Below are positions 1-5,769 of a DNA stretch of 6,343 nt, piece after piece. Both the position numbers and the translations under genes were made by a program. Location of the stretch: contig JAHWJE010000105.1 of the NCBI GenBank assembly GCA_019348575.1, forward strand, positions 1-6,343, in the 5' to 3' direction. Position 1 is the stretch's first letter. The number at the start of each line of letters is the position of its first letter. The DNA is from Actinomycetota bacterium (lineage in GTDB: Bacteria > Actinomycetota > Thermoleophilia > Solirubrobacterales > Solirubrobacteraceae). The notes beneath the pieces were generated by a model. That model saw only the letters and a program-made list of their open reading frames with translations. It was not told the DNA's origin and searched no databases.

Positions 1-1
1 G

Positions 2-79
2 ATTGCCTCAGGCGAGGAAATCGAGCGCGCTCTCTCACAAGCCCGTCAGGGGCTCCTGAAGTTTGGACTGCTCGAATGA
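2..79 (+). CDS. 3' end of an unidentified gene (last 25 codons)
   Basis: An open frame enters from the left edge and stops at TGA 77-79. It gives a 25-residue tail beginning IASGEEIERALSQARQGLL and ending LLE, which looks like an amphipathic helix rich in Glu, Arg, Leu and Gln. I do not recognise the family from so short a piece. Codon use differs from the genes to the right: ten of 25 codons end in A or T (for example ATT, TCA, CAA, TTT, GAA), against roughly 8% in the DUF192 gene that follows. This supports real coding sequence from a different compositional background, either a less biased or transferred gene or a different source molecule. The strand and frame are inferred only from the clean stop and the plausible helix. 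Confidence 0.4.
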   Translation: MASGEEIERALSQARQGLLKFGLLE

Positions 80-263
80 CGCTGGCGGTCGAACGACTGA
101 CTGGGCTGCCGCTGCTTGTCGTGTTAGGAACACACGCCATTCAGAAAGCTCAGCATCCCGATGACAGCTATTCCACGTTTGAGAGTGACACCGCTACGAC
201 CGCCGGGCATCCGCGCCGAGCGCGCCGCCCGATCCGACCGCACCCGCGGGCACCCTTGCCGAG
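80..263. other. intergenic spacer with a sharp GC step near position 190
   Basis: No convincing gene is seen between the tail of the first gene and the DUF192 start. The first 180 bases of the window are about 57% G/C by my count (line 121-180 is about 48%), while 181-240 is about 77%. A possible extended -10 element (TGT then TAGGAA, 122-130) overlaps the inverted repeat at 121-133, but no matching -35 is visible. The less GC-rich stretch could be a promoter region for the downstream genes, or the step could mark a junction between DNA of two origins. No T-run terminator hairpin is visible. Confidence 0.4.
121..133. repeat. short inverted repeat GTGTT-AGG-AACAC
   Basis: A perfect 5-bp inverted repeat with a 3-nt centre lies in the AT-richer part of the spacer. 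Its size and symmetry resemble a small operator half-site pair, and it overlaps a possible extended -10 (TAGGAA at 125-130). It is too short to be significant alone and could be chance. No regulator is identified. Confidence 0.2.
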
Positions 264-626
264 ATGAGCCACGAGCACTCCGAGCCTCCGCTCGACGACC
301 GCTTCGACGGCCTCGAGCGGCGTGCGCTGCCCGGCGGGCTGACGCTGATCGTCGCCTCCACCCGCCGATCGCGGATGCGCGGCCTCGCCAAGCTCGACGC
401 GCTGCCCGCGGACCACGGTTTGCTGCTGGCTCCCTGCCGCTCCGTGCAAACGGTGACGATGCGCTTCGCGCTGGACCTCGTCTGGCTCGACGCGGACGGG
501 CGGCCCGTGCGCCTCGACGAGGACGTCGCACCGCGGCGCATGCGCACGTGCCTGCGCGCTCGCTCGGTGATCGAGACGGCCGCGGGCGGCGGGCCGCGCT
601 TTCGCGCCGCGCTGCGATCGGGCTGA
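264..626 (+). CDS. DUF192 (UPF0127) family protein
   Basis: A 120-residue protein of the DUF192 family, whose biochemical role is unknown. The family pattern is visible. Residues 24-45 form the first strand and turn (GGLTLIVAS...RMRGLAKL), followed by the HGLLLAPC segment at 51-58. Residues 59-82 match the variant usually written SVxTxxMRFxxDxVxLDxDGxxV (here VQTVTMRFALDLVWLDADG), and ETAAGG near 104-109 corresponds to the usual 'LELPAG'. A His often present before Thr in this motif is Gln here. There is no signal peptide, so the protein is predicted cytoplasmic, unlike many secreted DUF192 proteins. The ATG at 264 is the only sensible start, but the Shine-Dalgarno match is poor. The C-terminus is a little short for the family (it ends RAALRSG). 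It lies 59 bp before the next gene, upstream of the pilus operon, so a pilus-related role is possible but only inferred. Confidence 0.75.
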   Translation: MSHEHSEPPLDDRFDGLERRALPGGLTLIVASTRRSRMRGLAKLDALPADHGLLLAPCRSVQTVTMRFALDLVWLDADGRPVRLDEDVAPRRMRTCLRARSVIETAAGGGPRFRAALRSG

Positions 627-670
627 GTCGTGCGGTCGCGATTCGGGCGGTCGTGCGCCCGTCGACCATC

Positions 671-676
671 TAGGCT
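671..676 (+). promoter_or_regulatory. possible -10 element (TAGGCT) of a leaderless transcript
   Basis: TAGGCT ends 9 bases before the ATG at 686, a spacing compatible with an actinobacterial TAnnnT -10 element driving a leaderless or nearly leaderless mRNA. The following gene has only a weak Shine-Dalgarno candidate (AGG at 672-674). No -35 hexamer at 16-19 bp is apparent, so this is a weak call. Confidence 0.2.
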
Positions 677-685
677 GGCGGGCCG

Positions 686-1573
686 ATGCCCGAGGCTCCG
701 TCCACCGCGATCCTCTCGGTCGGCTACGACCTTCCACGGCTCGTCCAGGGCGCTGCGCCGGTCCACACCTTCTCCGAGGCGCTGGACCGCGACGACCTCC
801 AAGGAGCGACGGAGGCGATCGCCGCCGCGCTGCGACGCAACGATCACGCGCTCGTCGTCTATCCCGAGTGGCTCGCGGAACCGACGCTGCGCCGGCTGGA
901 GACGATCCGCGCCGTCCTGGCGACGGACCGCCTCGCGCTGCACTGCTCCGCCCTTCCCCCGCTCGCCGGCGGGGTCCTCTGCAACCTCGCGTCGGCGCTC
1001 ACGGCGCAGCTCGCGCCGGCCGGGCAGCTCGTCGCGGCGCTGCGCGACCTCGAGCGCGAGCTCGTCGTCGTCTCCTGGCTGAGCAGCGTCACCGGGCTGA
1101 AGCAGCCCGCGCCGTCGCTGCTGCAGCACCTCGGCTCGCTGTCGCCGCGCAGCTCCTACGCCGTCGTGCTGCAGCCCGAGCACGCCGTCCTGCGCAGCGG
1201 CCGTGCGGAGCGGGGCCTCCCGCTGAGAACCGCGCGCCGTCCGATGGAGCTGGTCGTCGCCGCGCGCGCGGGCGAGGACACGTCGTGGCTGACGGAGATC
1301 CTGACCGCGGCGCTCGGCAGGCTGCCGATCCGCTCGGTGGCGGCGCCCCGCCACGCCGCGCAGTGGTGGGGCACCTCCCGCGTCGCCGAGGCCGTCGCCT
1401 ACCCGACCGACCTGCCGCAGCTCGCCCGCGAGCTGGCAGACGGCCATCGCCTGCGCCTGTGCGGGTGGTGCTCGGCGGCGATCGCCTCGACGCCGTGCCC
1501 GTTCTGCCGCGGCGCCGAGCAGCCGCTCGAGCCCGTGCCGGCGGGCGACGGCCAGGCGCCGGCGACACCCTGA
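686..1573 (+). CDS. hypothetical protein with C-terminal CxxC...CxxC zinc ribbon, upstream of tad operon
   Basis: I do not recognise the family of this 295-residue protein. The frame is strongly coding, with G/C-rich third positions and sensible hydrophobic patterning. Residues 1-250 look like a mixed alpha/beta globular domain with repeated hydrophobic strands (HALVVYP at about 54-60, ELVVVSWLSS at about 125-134, SSYAVVLQPEH at about 157-166, MELVVAARAGED at about 187-198). They show no Walker motif, signal peptide or membrane helix. Residues 259-274 carry C259-x2-C262-x8-C271-x2-C274 (CGWC ... CPFC), a typical zinc-knuckle/ribbon spacing, followed by a Pro/Ala-rich tail. It is probably a cytoplasmic protein with a structural zinc site. 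The ATG at 686 is chosen as the first start preserving the whole domain. The gene ends 69 bp before cpaB and is co-oriented with it, so a role connected with pilus assembly or its control is an inference from position only. Confidence 0.6.
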   Translation: MPEAPSTAILSVGYDLPRLVQGAAPVHTFSEALDRDDLQGATEAIAAALRRNDHALVVYPEWLAEPTLRRLETIRAVLATDRLALHCSALPPLAGGVLCNLASALTAQLAPAGQLVAALRDLERELVVVSWLSSVTGLKQPAPSLLQHLGSLSPRSSYAVVLQPEHAVLRSGRAERGLPLRTARRPMELVVAARAGEDTSWLTEILTAALGRLPIRSVAAPRHAAQWWGTSRVAEAVAYPTDLPQLARELADGHRLRLCGWCSAAIASTPCPFCRGAEQPLEPVPAGDGQAPATP

Positions 1574-1597
1574 AACCTCGCGCCGGCGCTCTCTGTG

Positions 1598-1606
1598 TGC
1601 TATTGA
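1598..1606 (+). promoter_or_regulatory. possible extended -10 promoter for the cpaB operon (TGC TATTGA)
   Basis: The 69-bp gap before cpaB contains a local AT-rich patch (TGTGTGCTATTGAA) in otherwise very GC-rich DNA. TATTGA at 1601-1606 preceded by TGC at 1598-1600 resembles an extended -10 promoter. Transcription would start near 1613, leaving about 30 nt of leader containing the GGAGGGG ribosome binding site at 1632-1638. No good -35 is seen. An alternative reading uses TTGAAC at 1603-1608 as a -35, but its -10 would be poor. Confidence 0.3.
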
Positions 1607-1642
1607 ACCGGACGGATGGGGAACGGTTAGCGGAGGGGTGCC

Positions 1643-2371
1643 ATGAATCCGCGTCAGCGCAAGGGAGTGCTGCTGCTCATCCTCGCGGCGGTCGGCGCGA
1701 TCGGCGTCTTCGTCGCCGTGTCCAGCTACGTGGCGAGCGTGCGCGAGCAGGTCAGCCCGACAACCGTCGCGCTGCGGCTCACGCGCGACGTCCCCGCGCA
1801 GGCGAACATCACCCGCGACAGCTATGACGCGGTGGAGATCCCGCGCCGCTGGGCTCCTCGCGGTGCGCTGCTGCAGGAGTCCGACCTCGCGGGCCAGGTG
1901 GCGGCCGCCGAGCTCACGCGCGGGGCGTTCCTGCAGAGCGGGATGATCGAGCCCGAGCCGCAGCTCGCGCCCGGTCAGCGCGAGCTTGCGATCCTCGTCG
2001 ACGCCGAGACCGGCGTCGCCGGCAAGGTCGGCCCCGGCTCGATCGTCGACATCACCGCGACGTTCGGTGGAAACGGCGAGCAACAGGTGCCCGAGTCGCA
2101 GATCGTCGTCAACAACGCGCGCGTCATCGAGGTCGGACAACCGCGCGTCGAGGGCGGCGATCCGCGCGACGGTCGCCAGCTCGACCCGACGCAGGTGGTG
2201 CCGATCACCTTCGCCCTGTCGGTCCGCGACACGCTGATCCTCGCCTACGCCGAGAGCTTCGCGGAGGAGGTTCGCCTGGCGCTCGTGCGCAAGGGCGACG
2301 ACACGCGTGTTCCCCGTGCTAAGCGCCGCTTCACGCTGCGTCCCGGTACCGTCGCCGGCGCCCGACGATGA
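1643..2371 (+). CDS. cpaB: CpaB/RcpC-type Flp pilus assembly protein (SAF domain)
   Basis: A 242-residue membrane-anchored pilus assembly protein. Residues 1-7 are basic (MNPRQRK) and residues 8-33 form a single hydrophobic helix (VLLLILAAVGAIGVFVAVSS), an uncleaved N-terminal anchor with the rest outside the cytoplasm. Residues about 41-102 are a SAF domain (VALRLTRDVPAQANITRDSY ... DLAGQVAAAELTRGAFLQSGMI). Residues about 113-232 are the RcpC/CpaB domain, including ELAILVDAETGVAGKVGPGS and IVDITATF. In diderms RcpC works with the outer-membrane secretin. No secretin gene is seen here, so in this probably monoderm organism it presumably acts in the envelope alongside the inner-membrane platform. 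The start is supported by GGAGG at 1632-1636 with 6-nt spacing. Its stop overlaps the cpaE start by 4 nt (ATGA). The length is at the lower end for the family. Confidence 0.88.
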   Translation: MNPRQRKGVLLLILAAVGAIGVFVAVSSYVASVREQVSPTTVALRLTRDVPAQANITRDSYDAVEIPRRWAPRGALLQESDLAGQVAAAELTRGAFLQSGMIEPEPQLAPGQRELAILVDAETGVAGKVGPGSIVDITATFGGNGEQQVPESQIVVNNARVIEVGQPRVEGGDPRDGRQLDPTQVVPITFALSVRDTLILAYAESFAEEVRLALVRKGDDTRVPRAKRRFTLRPGTVAGARR

Positions 2372-3945
2372 TGATCACGCGCGCCGTCGTCGCGACGCCG
2401 GACCGCGCGCTCGCGGCGCAGATCGTCGCGCTCGCCGAGGAGTCCTCGCAGCTCGAGGTCGCGGCGAGCACCGCCGACGCGATCGAGCTGACGCAGCTGC
2501 TGCGCCACGGCGACCTCGACGTGGCGTTCCTGCACGAGGAGCTCGGGCCGCTGCCCGCGATCGACCTCGCGCGCGAGCTGTCGGCATCGTTTCCCGATGT
2601 CGGCCTGATCCTGCTCGTGCGCGAGGAGACGACGGAGCTGCTGCGCGCGGCGCTGGGCGCGGGCGTGCGCGCGGTCCTGCAGATCCCGCCGGCGTTCGAG
2701 GCGCTCGACAGCGCCACCCGCGACGCCGCCGACTGGTCGCGCTCGGTGCGCGGGCGGCTGCGCGGCGCGCAGGCCGAGCGCGAGGGGCTGGTCGGCATCG
2801 GCGGCACGATGGTCGCCGTCGCCGGCGCCAAGGGCGGCGTGGGCGCGAGCACGGTCGCCGTGCACCTCGCGCTCGCCATCGCCCGCGGCCGGATGCCCGG
2901 CGCGGTCTGCCTTGCCGACCTCGACCTGCAGGCCGGCGACCTGCGCCTGCTGCTCGACCTGCCCTACCGGCGCAGCATCGTGGACCTCGTCGGCCTCGGC
3001 GAGGACCTCTCCGGCCGCCAGGTCGACGAGACGCTCTACCCGCACCCCAGCGGGCTGCGGGTCCTGCTCGCCCCCGAGCTCGGCGAGCAGGGCGAGGACG
3101 TCCGCGCGGCCGCCGCGCGCCAGGTGCTCGCCGCGCTGAAGTTCCGCCACGAGGTCGTCGTCGTCGACGTCGGCGCGGTCGTCACGGAGGCCAGCGCGCT
3201 GGCGATCGAGCTCGCCGACCAGGTGCTCGTCGTCACCACGCCGGACGTCCCCGCCCTGCGCGCCGCCAACCGCGCCCGCAGCCTCTGGGAGCGCCTCCAG
3301 ATCCGCGCCGCCGGCGTGACCGCCGTCATCAACCGGGCGAGCAAGGACTCCGAGATCCAGCCCGACATGGTTCGCCGAACGCTGGAGATGCCCGTCGCCG
3401 AGACGGTGCTGCCGTCCGGCTTCCGCGCGCTGGAGGCGCCGCTGAACACCGGTGTGGCCGAGCGCCTTCAGGGCCCGCTCGCCGACGCGTTCGCCAGGCT
3501 CAGCCGCGAGCTGCTCGACGAGCCCGAGCCCGGGCGCGAGCCGCGCCGGCGCCGCTCGGCTGCGACCGTCCTGGCCGCCGACGAGTCCGGTCAGGCCGCG
3601 ACGGAGACGACCGCGCTGATCCTCATCATCGCGATCTGCCTGCTCGGCGTCTGGCAGATGGTCCTCGTCGGCTACACCTACGTCGTCGGCGGACATGCCG
3701 CCCGCGAGGCATCGCGCGTGATGGCCGTGGGCGAGGACGAGGACGCGATCAGGCAGGCCGCCAGGGAGGACGTCCGCGGCGCCTGGCGCGACGGGATGCG
3801 CGTGACGGTCCGCCAGGACGACGCGGAGGTGGCCGTCCGCCTGAAGGTCCCGGCGATCGTCCCCGGCGGCGTGGACACCTTCGCGATCACGTCGACCGCG
3901 GGCACGGTCGTCGAGGACCGGCCGTTGCACGAGGACGACACGTGA
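2368..3945 (+). CDS. cpaE: CpaE/TadZ-like MinD-family ATPase fused to a C-terminal TadE-like pseudopilin domain
   Basis: A 525-residue three-part protein. Residues 1-125 are a receiver-like domain in which the usual phospho-acceptor Asp position (after DVAFL) is His56, so it is probably a pseudo-receiver. Residues 147-390 are a ParA/MinD-type ATPase with deviant Walker A K155GGVGAST162: the signature Lys is kept, and the P-loop Lys before Ser/Thr is Ala, as commonly seen in CpaE. Asp184/Asp186 follow in LADLDLQAGD, with Walker B VVVVD267. CpaE/TadZ proteins position the pilus machine at the membrane. A basic linker (about 395-400, RRRRS) leads to residues 405-515, a TadE-like module: G408|QAATE413, then a membrane helix at about 416-438 (LILIIAICLLGVWQMVLVGY) and a hydrophilic C-terminal domain. 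No in-frame ATG, GTG or TTG lies between 3457 and 3603, so this is a true fusion rather than two genes. The ATG at 2368 overlaps the cpaB stop; an ATG at 2371 is equally possible. Confidence 0.85.
   Translation: MMITRAVVATPDRALAAQIVALAEESSQLEVAASTADAIELTQLLRHGDLDVAFLHEELGPLPAIDLARELSASFPDVGLILLVREETTELLRAALGAGVRAVLQIPPAFEALDSATRDAADWSRSVRGRLRGAQAEREGLVGIGGTMVAVAGAKGGVGASTVAVHLALAIARGRMPGAVCLADLDLQAGDLRLLLDLPYRRSIVDLVGLGEDLSGRQVDETLYPHPSGLRVLLAPELGEQGEDVRAAAARQVLAALKFRHEVVVVDVGAVVTEASALAIELADQVLVVTTPDVPALRAANRARSLWERLQIRAAGVTAVINRASKDSEIQPDMVRRTLEMPVAETVLPSGFRALEAPLNTGVAERLQGPLADAFARLSRELLDEPEPGREPRRRRSAATVLAADESGQAATETTALILIIAICLLGVWQMVLVGYTYVVGGHAAREASRVMAVGEDEDAIRQAAREDVRGAWRDGMRVTVRQDDAEVAVRLKVPAIVPGGVDTFAITSTAGTVVEDRPLHEDDT
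3586..3606 (+). other. type IV prepilin-like cleavage site inside CpaE (SG|QAATE)
   Basis: Codons 407-413 of the cpaE reading frame encode S-G-Q-A-A-T-E, followed directly by a hydrophobic helix. Gly at -1, Glu at +5 and the helix beginning just after are the hallmarks of class III/type IV prepilin-peptidase substrates. The neighbouring free TadE has the same arrangement (G13|QASVE18). If used, cleavage would detach the pseudopilin from the MinD-like ATPase. Use of the site is an inference; the motif itself is seen directly. Confidence 0.6.
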
Positions 3946-4292
3946 GCGCCGGCCGCACGAGCGGCCGCGGCGAGCGCGGCCAGGCGTCGGTCGAGCTCAT
4001 CGGGATGCTGCCGTTCCTGGTGCTGGCGGCGCTGCTGGTCTGGCAGCTGCTGCTCGTCGGCTACGCCGCGACGTCGGCCGAGAACGCCGCCCGCGCCGCC
4101 AGCCGCGTCGAGGCGCGCGGCGGGGACGGCAAGAAGGCCGCCGAGCGCGTCGTCGGCTCGCCGCTGCGCAAGGACATCAGGACCGAGCTGGACGGCGAGA
4201 GGGCGGTGGTGCGCGTGCGCGTGCCGCTGATCGTGCCGGGGATCACGCGCGAGGACGTCGCCATCAGCCGCGACGCGGAGCTCCCGGGTTGA
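3942..4292 (+). CDS. tadE: TadE-like minor pseudopilin
   Basis: A 116-residue TadE-family minor pseudopilin. A short basic leader (residues 1-13, with Arg5, Arg9 and Arg12) ends in Gly13. Residues Q14-ASV-E18 give the Glu at +5 expected after prepilin-peptidase cleavage. Residues about 19-42 are the membrane helix (LIGMLPFLVLAALLVWQLLL). The remaining 70 or so residues carry the family's AAR/ASR pattern (ENAARAASRVEA) and a C-terminal beta-rich part ending near VRVPLIVPG. The start is GTG 3942, overlapping the cpaE TGA by 4 nt (GTGA), with GAGGA at 3931-3935 as ribosome binding site. It is clearly paralogous to the C-terminal domain of the preceding protein (shared GQA..E, VWQ..LVGY, AAR.ASRV and P.IVPG). 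It could equally be called TadF; the two names are not separable here. Confidence 0.85.
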   Translation: MSAGRTSGRGERGQASVELIGMLPFLVLAALLVWQLLLVGYAATSAENAARAASRVEARGGDGKKAAERVVGSPLRKDIRTELDGERAVVRVRVPLIVPGITREDVAISRDAELPG

Positions 4293-4305
4293 GGGGGGAG
4301 TCAGA

Positions 4306-5622
4306 ATGGGCCTGAGGGAGCGCATCGCCGCGGGTCACGTCGCGCCGGCGAGCGACGTCGAGGAGATCACGCTCGACCAGATGAGCGTGTCGTTCATCCG
4401 GCGCAAGCTCGTCGAGGAGGTCGACCTCGGCGAGCTGTCGCAGCTGAGCCCCGGCCAGCGACGCGCGCGCCTGGAGCGCACCGTCGGCCGGATCCTCTCG
4501 CGCGAGGGCCCCGTCCTGTCGACGAACCAGCGCAGCGCGCTGATCCGGCAGATCGTCGACGAGTCGATCGGCCTCGGCGTGCTCGAGCCGCTGCTGGCCG
4601 ACGACTCGGTCACGGAGATCATGGTCAACGGGCCCGACGAGGTCTGGGTCGAGCGCGACGGCCGCCTCGAGCGCACCGGCACGAGCTTCCGCGACGAGGT
4701 GCAGCTGCTGCAGACGATCGACCGGATCGTCTCGACCGTCAACCGCCGCGTCGACGAGTCCAGCCCGATGGTCGACGCGCGGCTGCCGGGCGGCGAGCGC
4801 GTCAACGTCATCATCCCGCCGCTGGCGCTCGCCGGGCCGACGCTGACGATCCGCCGCTTCCCGCGGCTGTACACGCTGGAGGAGATCGTCGCGCTCGGCT
4901 CGGTCGACGCGACGACCGCCGCGCTGCTGCGCGCGTTCGTCCGCGCGCGGCTCAGCGTCGTCGTCTCCGGCGGCACGGGAGCCGGCAAGACGACGCTGCT
5001 CAACGCGCTGTCGGCGTCGATCCCCGGCGGCGAGCGGATCATCACCGTCGAGGACTCGGCCGAGCTCAAGCTCCAGCAGCCGCACGTCATCCCGCTCGAG
5101 GGACGGCCGGCCAACGTCGAGGGCAAGGGCGCGGTCTCGATCCGCGACCTCGTGCGCAACTCGCTGCGCATGCGCCCGGACCGGATCGTGGTCGGCGAGG
5201 TCCGCGGCGCCGAGACGCTGGACATGCTGCAGGCGATGAACACCGGCCACGAGGGCTCGCTGTCGACGGTCCACGCCAACTCCGCCGAGGACGCCGTCTC
5301 GCGGCTCGAGACGCTGGCCTCGATGAGCGACGTCAAGATCCCCTACGAGGCGCTGCGAGACCAGATCAACGGCGCCGTCGACATCATCGTCCAGCTCGAC
5401 CGCGGCGCCGACGGCCTGCGGCGCATCGTCGAGGTCGCCAGCATCGCGTCGCGCCGCCGTGAGCCCTTCCGCCTGGAGACCGTCGCGGCCTTCGAGCCCG
5501 ACCCGCTCGGCGCCGACCGCGTCGTCACGGGGCGCTTCCTGCACTTCCCGCTGCCCGCGCGGGTGGCGCGCCGGATGATGGTCGCCGGCGAGCAGCCGCC
5601 GGCCGAGTTCACCGTCGCCGCC
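4306..5622 (+). CDS. cpaF: CpaF/TadA pilus assembly ATPase, 3' end disrupted at a breakpoint
   Basis: A secretion ATPase of the CpaF/TadA (GspE-like, T2SS/T4P) superfamily that powers Flp pilus polymerisation as a cytoplasmic hexamer at the membrane. The first 439 or so residues are intact. An N-terminal helical region is followed by the pre-ATPase domain (DDSVTEIMVNGPDEVWVERD at about 99-118, and GPTLTIRRF at about 177-185). Walker A is GGTGAGKTT at 222-230 (Lys228). The Asp box is ITVEDSAEL from 246, Walker B is RIVVGEVRG at 293-301, and the His box GHEGSLSTVHANS is at 314-326. The purine-rich GAGGGGGGAG at 4291-4300 supports the ATG at 4306. The C-terminal segment (RFLHFPLPARVARRMMVAGE) is where the family normally ends. 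Instead of a stop, the frame runs on into unrelated sequence after about 5605-5625 and remains open to the window end. Only about six of 439 codons end in A/T. The expected downstream tadB and tadC are absent. Confidence 0.9.
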
Positions 5623-5760
5623 GACCCACATCTCGATGTAGTCGGCCCCGCCATGACGCGTCGCGTTGGTGACTGCCTCACGAACGATGCGCACAAGCTG
5701 CTCGGCCACCTCGGGTGTGGCTGCGACATCGGGGGCTACGGCACAACGCACCCGGGCACC
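5620..5760 (-). pseudogene. fragment of a NarL/DegS-type sensor histidine kinase (N-box region), antisense
   Basis: Read on the minus strand, 5760 to 5620 gives about 47 residues beginning GARVRCAVAPDV, passing through PEVAEQLVRIVREAVTNATR and ending HGGADYIEMWVGG. The REAVTNATRHG stretch is the N-box of HATPase domains in the HPK7 (NarX/LiaS/DegS) histidine kinase family, with the ATP-contacting Asn in EAVTN. The preceding VAEQLVRIV helix and the following strand are also typical. Neither the DHp domain upstream nor the D/G boxes downstream are present, so only a small internal slice of the kinase remains. About 13 of 47 minus-strand codons end in A/T, unlike CpaF. Both ends are abrupt: one abuts the CpaF C-terminus, the other PdxT. 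It is non-functional as it stands. Confidence 0.7.
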
Positions 5761-5769
5761 GACACGCCC

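Noticed and set aside
76..267. 63-aa plus-strand frame whose ATG overlaps the first gene's stop (ATGA)
   Set aside because: The overlap hints at coupling and the start has a hydrophobic stretch. However, the second half becomes an Arg/Pro-rich string typical of non-coding GC-rich DNA, and no family is recognisable.
1580..1589. GCGCCGGCGC palindrome after the zinc-ribbon gene, considered as a terminator
   Set aside because: It has no loop and no following T-run. A short GC palindrome is expected by chance in DNA of this composition.
868..1827. 319-aa plus-strand frame overlapping the zinc-ribbon gene and cpaB
   Set aside because: Arg/Ala-rich shadow in an alternative frame that crosses the cpaB ribosome binding site and start.
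194..2140. Long minus-strand open frame (648 codons) opposite the DUF192, zinc-ribbon and cpaB genes
   Set aside because: It is Arg/Asp/Gly/Ala-rich without domains and lies exactly antisense to genes with recognisable products or strong coding bias. Such frames are common in stop-poor GC-rich DNA.
2245..3930. Minus-strand open frame (561 codons) opposite cpaE
   Set aside because: Low-complexity antisense shadow. The plus strand encodes clear ATPase and TadE motifs.
2307..4292. Long plus-strand frame starting inside cpaB and running to the end of tadE
   Set aside because: Its first 545 or so residues are an Arg/Ala/Pro-rich out-of-frame reading of cpaB/cpaE. Only the last 116 residues, from GTG 3942, are the true tadE.
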